DNA of 7,778 nucleotides from Pseudomonadota bacterium (lineage in GTDB: Bacteria > Pseudomonadota > Gammaproteobacteria > Burkholderiales > Thiobacillaceae): assembly GCA_021791235.1 (NCBI GenBank), contig JAJYXA010000424.1, positions 1 through 7,778 on the forward strand, written 5' to 3'. Position 1 is the stretch's first letter. Each line of letters opens with the position of its first letter. Positions 1-4,582 of this stretch are shown here, in pieces. A program made the position numbers and the translations under genes. The notes beneath the pieces are model-generated. The model did no database searches. It saw only the letters and a list, made by a program, of their open reading frames with translations, and was not told the origin of the DNA.

Positions 1-946
1 CGGCGAACAGGGCCGCGGTTTTGCCGTGGTCGCCGACGAAGTGCGCAAGCTGGCCGGGAGAGTCACCCTGGCGACGCAGGAGATCTCCGAAAACATCGGC
101 AACATGACGAGTCTGGTCGAGAAAACCCAGTCCGAGAACAGCCAGATCAACCGCCGTATCCATCAGACCAGCGACATTGTGAAGAACTCCACGGCGGAGT
201 TTCAGAAAATGGTGTCTGATTTCGAGACCACCAGCGACCAACTGGCGCACATCGCCACCGCCATGGATCAATTGAATGCCACCAACGGCAGTGTGCACGA
301 GGCGGTCATCCAACTGCATCAACTTTCCTCCGAGGTTTCGGGCAGCATGAGTTCTTCGGAAAAGTCCACCATCGTGCTCGCCGAAGCGACAGAAAGCGTC
401 CAGGAGCTCGTTTCCCGCTTCAAGATCGGGCGCGGCGCCTTCGACTTCAACGTCGAGCGTGCCCGTGAATTCCGTGATGACATTCAGGTGAAGCTTAACG
501 AGCTGAAGAACAGCGGCACCAATATCTGGGACCAGAACTACCGCCCTCTGCCGGGCACCAATCCGCAAAAATTCGAGGTGAGTTACCTGCACGCCTTCGA
601 ACAGCAACTGCAACCCATTCTCGAGGGATGTCTGGCCAAACTTCAAGGCGGGATCTTTGCGCTTATCGTCGACACGCAGGGCTACGGAGCCATCCATAAT
701 CTGAAGGTCTCGAAGCCGCTCACCGGCAACTACGATGTTGACCTGATCGGCAATCGCACCAAGCGTATCTGGACCGACCCGACCGGGTCGCGCGCCGGCA
801 GAAACAAGCAGCCGCTGCTGCTGCAGACCTACGCGAGGGATACCGGCGAAATACTGTCGGAGATCAACCTGCCGATCATGATCGACAACAAAATTTGGGG
901 CAACGTCCGTGTCGGCGTCGATAGTTCCGTGCTGTTGAATTCCTGA
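1..946 (+). CDS. Methyl-accepting chemotaxis protein, C-terminal part with trailing Cache-like sensor domain (5' partial)
   Basis: The frame is open from base 2 and enters inside the conserved MCP signalling hairpin: GEQGRGFAVVADEVRKLAGR is visible as the first residues, the strand just after the CheA/CheW-contacting tip. A long helical, Gln/Ser/Thr-rich return arm follows to about in-window residue 140, which would carry methylation sites. The protein then continues for roughly 160 residues into a globular domain with NRTKRIW, LLLQTYARDTGE and a final PIMIDNKIWGNVRVGV motif. I recognise this as a small Cache-like ligand-binding domain placed after the signalling domain. The receptor would pass signals through CheW/CheA to the flagellar motor or a chemosensory pathway. 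It ends at TGA 944-946. The N-terminus (membrane segments, HAMP) lies outside the window, so the location of the protein is unknown. No pentapeptide CheR/CheB tether is seen; the last residues are SSVLLNS. MCP identity is secure, the name of the C-terminal domain less so. Confidence 0.93.
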   Translation, partial: GEQGRGFAVVADEVRKLAGRVTLATQEISENIGNMTSLVEKTQSENSQINRRIHQTSDIVKNSTAEFQKMVSDFETTSDQLAHIATAMDQLNATNGSVHEAVIQLHQLSSEVSGSMSSSEKSTIVLAEATESVQELVSRFKIGRGAFDFNVERAREFRDDIQVKLNELKNSGTNIWDQNYRPLPGTNPQKFEVSYLHAFEQQLQPILEGCLAKLQGGIFALIVDTQGYGAIHNLKVSKPLTGNYDVDLIGNRTKRIWTDPTGSRAGRNKQPLLLQTYARDTGEILSEINLPIMIDNKIWGNVRVGVDSSVLLNS

Positions 947-1038
947 TGATCGCCAACGGCCAAAGTTCAGCCGCCGAACGCGGGATCTTTGGTGCGGACA
1001 GTCGCTTGCCGATCTCTGGTCAAGGAAAGGGTTTTTCT

Positions 1039-1068
1039 TTGCCCACGCCGAGTTTTCGCAGGTATAAT
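1039..1068 (+). promoter_or_regulatory. Sigma70-type promoter of the tRNA-Phe gene
   Basis: A perfect TATAAT -10 box lies at 1063-1068. TTGCCC (4 of 6 matches to TTGACA) lies at 1039-1044 with an 18-bp spacer. The bases just after the -10 are GC-rich (TTCGCGCTCG), the type of discriminator known from stringently controlled stable-RNA promoters. Start of transcription would fall near 1075, leaving a leader of about 15 nt before the mature tRNA. Confidence 0.7.
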
Positions 1069-1090
1069 TTCGCGCTCGTTTGCAACAACC

Positions 1091-1166
1091 GGCCAGGTAG
1101 CTCAGTTGGTAGAGCAGCGGATTGAAAATCCGCGTGTCGATGGTTCGATTCCGTCCCTGGCCACCA
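1091..1166 (+). tRNA. tRNA-Phe, anticodon GAA
   Basis: A complete 76-nt cloverleaf can be folded by eye. The acceptor stem is GGCCAGG (1091-1097) with CCTGGCC (1156-1162). The D stem is GCTC/GAGC and the anticodon stem is GCGGA/TCCGC with loop TTGAAAA. The T stem is GATGG/CCGTC around TTCGATT. The anticodon GAA (1124-1126) reads phenylalanine codons. The discriminator A and the CCA end (1164-1166) are encoded. The gene stands alone between its own promoter and its own terminator. No integrase or duplicated tRNA 3' end is seen nearby, so there is no sign that it serves as an integration site. Confidence 0.97.
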
Positions 1167-1178
1167 GTATCCATGCGG

Positions 1179-1203
1179 CCCTCCACTCGGAGGGACGTTT
1201 TTT
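1179..1203 (+). terminator. Intrinsic terminator after tRNA-Phe
   Basis: A perfect 6-bp stem CCCTCC/GGAGGG (1179-1184 with 1189-1194) with loop ACTC is followed by ACG and then six T residues at 1198-1203. It lies 12 nt after the tRNA CCA end and is oriented to stop the tRNA transcript. Confidence 0.85.
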
Positions 1204-1210
1204 CTGCCAT

Positions 1211-1243
1211 GCGTCTGTCGCGCTTGGCGCGGCCGGCAGACGC
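1211..1243. repeat. Hairpin-forming inverted repeat
   Basis: GCGTCTG (1211-1217) pairs with CAGACGC (1237-1243). Inside it CGCGC (1219-1223) pairs with GCGCG (1227-1231) around a TTG loop. There is no T-run on either side in the right place, so it is not a standard terminator. It sits 29 bp past the stop codon of the minus-strand 64-codon gene and could protect or end that transcript. TCTGCC at 1203-1208 could pair alternatively with GGCAGA at 1235-1240. Confidence 0.5.
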
Positions 1244-1272
1244 GAGTCGGTATTCCGCAGCAGCGAATCTGC

Positions 1273-1467
1273 TCAGGCCGACAAAACGTAGAGTTCCTCT
1301 GACTTGAAATACAAGGATTCGATTTCTCCGTAGCTGCGTGCGTTGAGGCGCGCCCACTCGGCCGTTCGGCTAAATTGCTCGCCAGCATGGTCGGCCGAGC
1401 CAACGGCGCGGAATCGATCCGACTCGATTTCCCGTAGCAACCTGCTAATCATCTCATCCTTGCTCAT
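1273..1467 (-). CDS. Small hypothetical protein, 64 residues
   Basis: I do not recognise this protein. The frame starts with ATG at 1467-1465, preceded by AAGGA seven bases upstream, a good ribosome binding site, and ends at TGA (1275-1273). The product is charged, with acidic and basic residues mixed. Its first 20 residues (MSKDEMISRLLREIESDRFR) look helical, and the tail is ALA/TYR/LEU-containing (SEELYVLSA). There is no signal peptide, membrane segment, Cys pair or HTH motif that I can see. It is transcribed in the same direction as the CBS-domain gene but 213 bp away, so probably from its own promoter, although I found no convincing -35/-10 pair. The support is the ribosome binding site, the start context and mixed, protein-like composition. 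Opposing frames overlap it but have no comparable ribosome binding site. Confidence 0.5.
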   Translation of the reverse strand: MSKDEMISRLLREIESDRFRAVGSADHAGEQFSRTAEWARLNARSYGEIESLYFKSEELYVLSA

Positions 1468-1680
1468 GATCGCTTCCTTGGCTTTTCGGATCAGGCGTGC
1501 ACCTGTCTTATCGGGAAGACCGCCAGGAACTTTAGCCGCCCCCGAGCTCGCCTGTGCGGGCCAGCACTATCCAAGGTCGATTATCAATCATCGATCTCGG
1601 CAACATCTGTCGAATAGCGCAGGGATTCGCGGGCAATTCGCATCGATTCGCGCCCCCGCGTCGCGAGGAGAGCGGGTCGG

Positions 1681-2112
1681 CTAAAGCGCGATGTAGCTTT
1701 CCAGTTGCTGGATGACGAAGGTCTGTTCGGCGATGGTCTCCTGGACGAGGTCGCGCATCGACACCACGCCGATCACGTCCTTGGTATCGTCCAGGACGGG
1801 AAGGTGACGAATATGGTTTTCCGTCATGACCGACATCGCTTCCTCGACGCTCATATCGTGCGTTGCACAAATGACCCGTTCAGCCATGATCTCGTGCACC
1901 TGGGTTTCGTGCGACAGCTTGCCCTTGAGTACTACCTTGCGGGCATAGTCCCGTTCCGAGAGTATGCCCACGAGGCTGCCGTTTTCCACGACGAGCAGCG
2001 CGCCTACCTCGTGCTCTGCCATGATCTGAAGGGCGTAATGAACCGATTCGGTCGGACCGACTGCAATGAATATGCCTGCTCTTGAACCGAGAATCTGCGA
2101 AATGGTCTTCAT
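1681..2112 (-). CDS. Two-CBS-domain protein (143 residues)
   Basis: This is a stand-alone CBS-pair (Bateman module) protein of the usual length for the class. CBS 1 spans about residues 8-62, with GALLVVENGSLVGILSERD and a conserved Asp at 55. CBS 2 spans about residues 77-131, with HIRHLPVLDD, VIGVVSMRDL and Asp at 121. Such modules bind adenine nucleotides (AMP, ATP, SAM or NAD, depending on the protein) in the cleft between the two repeats and act as cytoplasmic energy or redox sensors; the ligand here cannot be told. No catalytic or DNA-binding domain is attached. The start at 2112 was chosen because GGGGGA lies seven bases upstream and the CBS fold begins at once. An in-frame ATG at 2169 would add 19 residues with no ribosome binding site and no family similarity. 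The gene is divergent from the thiol oxidoreductase gene at 2438. Confidence 0.9.
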   Translation of the reverse strand: MKTISQILGSRAGIFIAVGPTESVHYALQIMAEHEVGALLVVENGSLVGILSERDYARKVVLKGKLSHETQVHEIMAERVICATHDMSVEEAMSVMTENHIRHLPVLDDTKDVIGVVSMRDLVQETIAEQTFVIQQLESYIAL

Positions 2113-2437
2113 GGTTTTCCCCCTTTGATGATGGATTCTTGTTCTTGGTACTGGCGCCAAGCCGGGCATCGAACTCCGGCAAATCGACAGGCCCGAGGAC
2201 GCGTCGGGAAGCGGCGTTATCCGAGAGCGGCAGGCATCCTCGCTGATCGGAAATTAGCGCACTTGAAGCAATTACGTAAATAGAATGTGTCAATGGGATA
2301 ATATTATTTATTACCTATTGGGGATTGCTGCAGCGCAGAATGGCGCCGGGTGTTGGCGATCTGCTATGCTCTTCCAGCATGGTGAGCCTTCAGGGGCCGC
2401 CACATCGAAATGCTGTGCCTTGCCGGTGGAAATGGGG
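2113..2437. other. Divergent intergenic region between the CBS gene and the DsbA-like gene
   Basis: This 325-bp stretch has no gene that I can support. Its middle (about 2255-2330) is clearly more AT-rich than the flanking genes. It contains a perfect TTACGTAA palindrome (2272-2279) and a perfect ATAATATTAT palindrome (2298-2307). A perfect TTGACA hexamer lies on the minus strand (2293-2288) but has no good -10 box 16-18 bp further on. GCCGG/CCGGC (2161-2180) can form a hairpin in the CBS leader. A frame open from 2285 runs into the DsbA-like gene, but it lacks a ribosome binding site and is best read as leader. Confidence 0.5.
2294..2302 (+). promoter_or_regulatory. Candidate extended -10 promoter element for the DsbA-like gene
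   Basis: TGGGATAAT matches the extended -10 form TGnTATAAT with one mismatch in the hexamer (GATAAT, 2297-2302). No strong -35 lies 16-18 bp upstream; TTACGT at 2272-2277 is 19 bp away. It would give a leader of roughly 130 nt. A second extended -10-like element, TGCTATGCT, lies at 2362-2370 and is also without a -35. Neither is certain. Confidence 0.35.
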
Positions 2438-3274
2438 ATGTCGAAGAAAACTGTCTATGCCGCGCTCTTAGCCGCAGGCCTGGGGTTCTCCGCGCTCGCG
2501 GCCGGGGCGAATGCCGTCGCTGCCGTCAAAACGGAGCCTGACCCGGCTCTGGTCGACGCGATTGTCCACCGGATGGAGAGCGATGGCTCACTCGACCAGG
2601 CGGTCGAGAGAGCGCTCGGGCGGATCGCGAAACGCCAGGAGGACGCCCGCCGAGCCGAGCAGGCTCGGGCGCAGCAGCAACTCGAAGCGAAGGCCGAAGA
2701 CGCGCGGGCAGTGAGCGCCGGTCGCGATCACATCCGCGGCAATCCGGCCGCGCCGGTTTCACTGATCGAATATTCCGATTTCGAGTGCCCCTACTGCAAA
2801 CGCTTCCACGCGACCCCCAAGGTTTTGCTGGAACGCTTCGGTGGCAAGGTCAATTGGGTCTGGCGTCATTTCCCGCTGTCCTTCCACGAACCGGTCGCGC
2901 GTCAGGAGGCCATCGCCTCGGAATGCGCTGCGGCTCAGGGTGGCAACGATGCGTTCTGGAAGTATGCCGATGCGCTCTTCGCGAATACGCAATCGAACGG
3001 CCACGGTCTGCCCGGGAGCAAAACCCTGCAGATGCTGGCGACCGAAACCGGACTGGATGGGGCCGTTTTTTCACGCTGTCTGGCGCAAGGCCAGGTCGCG
3101 AAACGCATCGATGAGGATATCGCCGACGGTGCGAAGGCCGGGGTCAACGGGACGCCGACGACGCTAATCCGCAACAACCGAACCGGTGCGACCGAGGTCG
3201 TAGTCGGCGCGCTGCCGGCCGCTGCGCTGGCGGCCGCGATCGAGCGCGAACTCGGCCAGGCTAGTAGGCACTGA
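2438..3274 (+). CDS. Periplasmic DsbA/ScsC-like thiol:disulfide oxidoreductase
   Basis: This is a thioredoxin-fold protein of the DsbA family (Thioredoxin_4 type), 278 residues. A signal peptide is visible: basic MSKK, a hydrophobic run to about residue 23 and an ANA cleavage site near 26, so it acts in the periplasm. Residues 35-95 form a charged, Ala/Gln/Arg/Glu-rich helical stalk. The catalytic domain starts near 100 (GNPAAPVSLIEYSDFECPYC) with the redox pair C117-P-Y-C120. The cis-proline loop is GTPTT at 238-242 (Pro240). A second Cys pair, C163 and C214, is common in this subfamily. CPYC plus an N-terminal helical region resembles ScsC, whose N-terminus trimerises it into an isomerase; that similarity is inference. 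ATG 2438 has GGTGGA seven bases upstream. The ATG at 2432 is too close to it, and the longer frame from 2285 would bury the signal peptide. No DsbB, DsbD or ScsB partner is in the window. It ends 20 bp from a convergent gene. Confidence 0.88.
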   Translation: MSKKTVYAALLAAGLGFSALAAGANAVAAVKTEPDPALVDAIVHRMESDGSLDQAVERALGRIAKRQEDARRAEQARAQQQLEAKAEDARAVSAGRDHIRGNPAAPVSLIEYSDFECPYCKRFHATPKVLLERFGGKVNWVWRHFPLSFHEPVARQEAIASECAAAQGGNDAFWKYADALFANTQSNGHGLPGSKTLQMLATETGLDGAVFSRCLAQGQVAKRIDEDIADGAKAGVNGTPTTLIRNNRTGATEVVVGALPAAALAAAIERELGQASRH

Positions 3275-3294
3275 GGGCCTTCCGGCGGCGTTGC

Positions 3295-3699
3295 TCAGTT
3301 CTTGACGACGCGAAGATTGCGGTAAATTTTCGGAACCGGATTCGCCATCCACTGATGGGGTTTCTTTTCGCTGCTGCGATAGACCAGTCCCTGGTCGGTC
3401 AGCCAATCCAGGATCTGGGCAGTGAAGTGATGCGAGTTTTCCGTCGGATAATTTCCAGGCAGACCCATGCATGAAGCGATCTTGCCGGTCGTGATGCCTG
3501 GCGTCTTCAGGACCAGGTGATAGACGCGAATGAACAGGGTCCACAGCGCATCGTCATCTTCCCGAATTTCACGGTCGATCAACTCCTCGTCACAGGGCGG
3601 ATCGATCTCGTCCGCCAGTTTCAACAATTGCGACGATGAGGCGGCAAACGCATTCGCCTGCGTCCGCAATTGTTCCGCTATTTGGCTGTTCGACGACAT
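3295..3699 (-). CDS. Hypothetical protein with probable winged-helix domain (134 residues)
   Basis: I do not recognise the family. Residues 1-33 are a Gln/Ala/Ser-rich helix (IAEQLRTQANAFAASSSQLL) that could pair as a coiled coil. Residues 34-52 are very acidic (EELIDREIREDDD). Residues 53-118 look like a winged helix: a first helix (ALWTLFIRVYHLVLKT), then PGITTGKIASCMGLP as helix-turn-helix entry, HHFTAQILDWLTDQGLV as recognition helix, and YRSSEKKPHQWMA as the wing. The end is basic (KIYRNLRVVKN). A small DNA-binding regulator is therefore plausible but not shown. The start at 3699 has GGGAG about ten bases upstream. An in-frame ATG at 3723 adds eight residues with a worse site. It converges with the DsbA-like gene and faces away from HU. 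Two TAATACTA sites lie in its promoter region. Confidence 0.72.
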   Translation of the reverse strand: MSSNSQIAEQLRTQANAFAASSSQLLKLADEIDPPCDEELIDREIREDDDALWTLFIRVYHLVLKTPGITTGKIASCMGLPGNYPTENSHHFTAQILDWLTDQGLVYRSSEKKPHQWMANPVPKIYRNLRVVKN

Positions 3700-3751
3700 G
3701 ATCGGATTCTCCCTGGGGCCCATTTCGTGCAGCGATCCTAACCGCCGGATT

Positions 3752-3757
3752 TTTATA
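3752..3757 (-). promoter_or_regulatory. Candidate -10 box of the winged-helix gene
   Basis: On the minus strand the bases read TATAAA (3757 to 3752), five of six matches to TATAAT, which would place the transcript start near 3745 and give a leader of about 46 nt. No good TTGACA lies 16-18 bp upstream. That position is occupied by the GTAATACTATTAC palindrome, as expected for a promoter that depends on, or is blocked by, a regulator. Confidence 0.45.
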
Positions 3758-3773
3758 GCGCAATATGAAGAAA

Positions 3774-3804
3774 GTAATACTATTACCAAGTGCTTAATAC
3801 TAAG
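3774..3804. promoter_or_regulatory. Paired TAATACTA dyads, candidate operator
   Basis: GTAATACTATTAC (3774-3786) is a perfect dyad, GTAATA/TATTAC around a central C. CTTAATACTAAG (3793-3804) is a second dyad, CTTA/TAAG. Both contain the identical octamer TAATACTA, at 3775-3782 and 3795-3802, exactly 20 bp apart, which is about two helical turns and places both on the same face of DNA. TATTACCAAG (3781-3790) between them matches TAATACTAAG at 8 of 10 positions. The cluster lies where the -35 box of the minus-strand gene should be. Which protein binds it is unknown. Confidence 0.5.
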
Positions 3805-3965
3805 GTTATGCTTGAAAAGACAATGGGATAGGCGCCTCGGACGGTTTTTTGGCAAATCGGTGCGCCGGTTCTGATGGCCGCTCGATGAAGCGCCGGCGGC
3901 TGGCTTCGCCCTCTGGCCCCAGCGATCCAGGCCGCTGTCCGGCGCAAAAATATGAAGGCAGGGTG

Positions 3966-3994
3966 TTGCCAGAGAAGGAGGCGGCGTATATATT
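3966..3994 (+). promoter_or_regulatory. Sigma70-type promoter of the HU gene
   Basis: TTGCCA (3966-3971, five of six matches to TTGACA) and TATATT (3989-3994, five of six matches to TATAAT) are separated by exactly 17 bp. Transcription would start near 4001 and give a leader of about 110 nt before the HU start codon. This is the best promoter match in the window after the tRNA promoter. A TAGAAT at 4037-4042 is a second -10-like box but has no -35. Confidence 0.65.
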
Positions 3995-4008
3995 TCACCT
4001 GCTAGTCG

Positions 4009-4030
4009 GACTGCGGATCGACTGCGGATC
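4009..4030 (+). repeat. Tandem 11-bp duplication in the HU leader
   Basis: GACTGCGGATC occurs twice without a gap, at 4009-4019 and 4020-4030. It lies just after the predicted HU transcription start, so it would be in the 5' untranslated RNA. It may be a simple slippage duplication or a paired binding site. Confidence 0.7.
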
Positions 4031-4110
4031 CCGGGTTAGAATCGCCAGTCGTCGAATCGCCTTTGAATCGTCAATCGCAAGACCTTTTATCAATCGCCAG
4101 AGGGGAACTT

Positions 4111-4407
4111 ATGAACAAGTCGGAACTCATCGAAGCCGTCGCCAAGGAAGCCGACGTTTCCAAAGCTGCTGCCGGCAACGTGCTCGATGCCGTCCTGGGT
4201 GCCATCAGCAAGGCCGTCGCGAAAGGCGACAGCGTTGCCCTGATCGGTTTCGGTACCTTCAAGTCGGCAAAGCGCGCCGCCCGGGTCGGCAGGAATCCGC
4301 AGACGGGTAAGGAACTCAAGATTGCCGCGACAACCGTCCCGAAATTCTCCGCCGGGGCCGGTTTCAAGGCGGCGGTTGCAGGCAAGAAAGCCGCCAAGAA
4401 AAAGTGA
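4111..4407 (+). CDS. hupB: DNA-binding protein HU (HU-beta type)
   Basis: HU is a small nucleoid protein that binds DNA without strict sequence preference as a dimer and bends it by inserting a proline from each of two beta arms. The 98-residue product shows the whole fold: helical dimer core [20 protein letters not shown], the signature GFGTF (46-50), [18 protein letters not shown], and the intercalating RNP at 61-63. The usual length is about 90 residues; the rest is a short lysine tail, GKKAAKKK. The start at 4111 has AGGGG five to nine bases upstream and gives the classic N-terminus; the in-frame ATG at 4063 is rejected. It has its own promoter and terminator, so it is probably monocistronic. 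The choice of hupB over hupA rests only on overall resemblance; many betaproteobacteria name this gene hupB. Confidence 0.95.
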   Translation: MNKSELIEAVAKEADVSKAAAGNVLDAVLGAISKAVAKGDSVALIGFGTFKSAKRAARVGRNPQTGKELKIAATTVPKFSAGAGFKAAVAGKKAAKKK

Positions 4408-4429
4408 GCCGTCGTTTTCCGGCAATCCG

Positions 4430-4454
4430 ACCCGCGCTTGCGCGGGTTTTTTTT
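4430..4454 (+). terminator. Intrinsic terminator after HU
   Basis: CCCGCG (4431-4436) pairs perfectly with CGCGGG (4441-4446) around the loop CTTG and is followed by eight T residues (4447-4454). It lies 23 bp past the HU stop codon and insulates HU from the Crp/Fnr-type gene. Confidence 0.93.
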
Positions 4455-4530
4455 GTGCGCCCGGCAGGGCGCACTCACTTGATCACCGGTCCGTCTCGTT
4501 TCCCGGGTGCCGCTGACGCTGCGAAGAACG

Positions 4531-4546
4531 CTATCAACAATGATAG
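4531..4546. promoter_or_regulatory. Perfect 6-bp dyad upstream of the Crp/Fnr-type gene, candidate operator
   Basis: CTATCA-ACAA-TGATAG is a perfect inverted repeat with a 4-bp centre, ending 36 bp before the start codon of the regulator gene. Crp/Fnr proteins bind 14-16-bp dyads of two five- or six-base half-sites, so the size fits. The half-sites face the opposite way to the FNR box TTGAT-N4-ATCAA. The right arm runs into TAGACT (4544-4549), a weak -10 box with no -35. Autoregulation is a reasonable guess, not shown. Confidence 0.45.
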
Positions 4547-4582
4547 ACTTACCGCCATTGACGATCGACAGGCGTTGCTCCG

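Larger units (their letters stand above)
3700..4110. other. Divergent intergenic region between the winged-helix gene and HU
   Basis: This is 411 bp without a supportable gene. Short frames on both strands (for example minus 3783-3998) lack ribosome binding sites and domain-like sequence. The left third (3740-3830) is AT-rich and carries a -10 box for the minus-strand gene and the paired TAATACTA sites. The middle (3830-3960) is GC-rich and shows nothing I can name. The right part holds the HU promoter and a tandem 11-bp duplication. Confidence 0.6.

Noticed and set aside
961..993. CCAAAG/CTTTGG inverted repeat after the chemoreceptor gene as a terminator
   Set aside because: The arms are only 6 bp apart from weak inner pairing, the loop is 21 nt and no T-run follows, so it cannot be called an intrinsic terminator.
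1091..1680. tRNA-Phe as attachment site of an integrated element
   Set aside because: No integrase and no second copy of the tRNA 3' end are present in the window. The neighbouring genes look like ordinary chromosomal genes.
2285..2437. Upstream extension of the DsbA-like protein starting at 2285
   Set aside because: It would place about 50 residues ahead of a clear signal peptide, has no ribosome binding site, and begins inside an AT-rich promoter-like stretch. The start at 2438 explains all features.
2291..3830. CAATGGGATA found both at 2291-2300 and 3821-3830, in two intergenic regions
   Set aside because: A shared 10-mer is expected by chance in nearly 8 kb. The flanks do not match, and only the first copy resembles a promoter.
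4023..4035. Adjacent BamHI and SmaI recognition sequences (GGATCCCGGG) in the HU leader, possible vector remnant
   Set aside because: The flanking sequence is continuous with a natural HU promoter and gene, and no other polylinker sites surround it. It looks like coincidence at the end of the tandem repeat.
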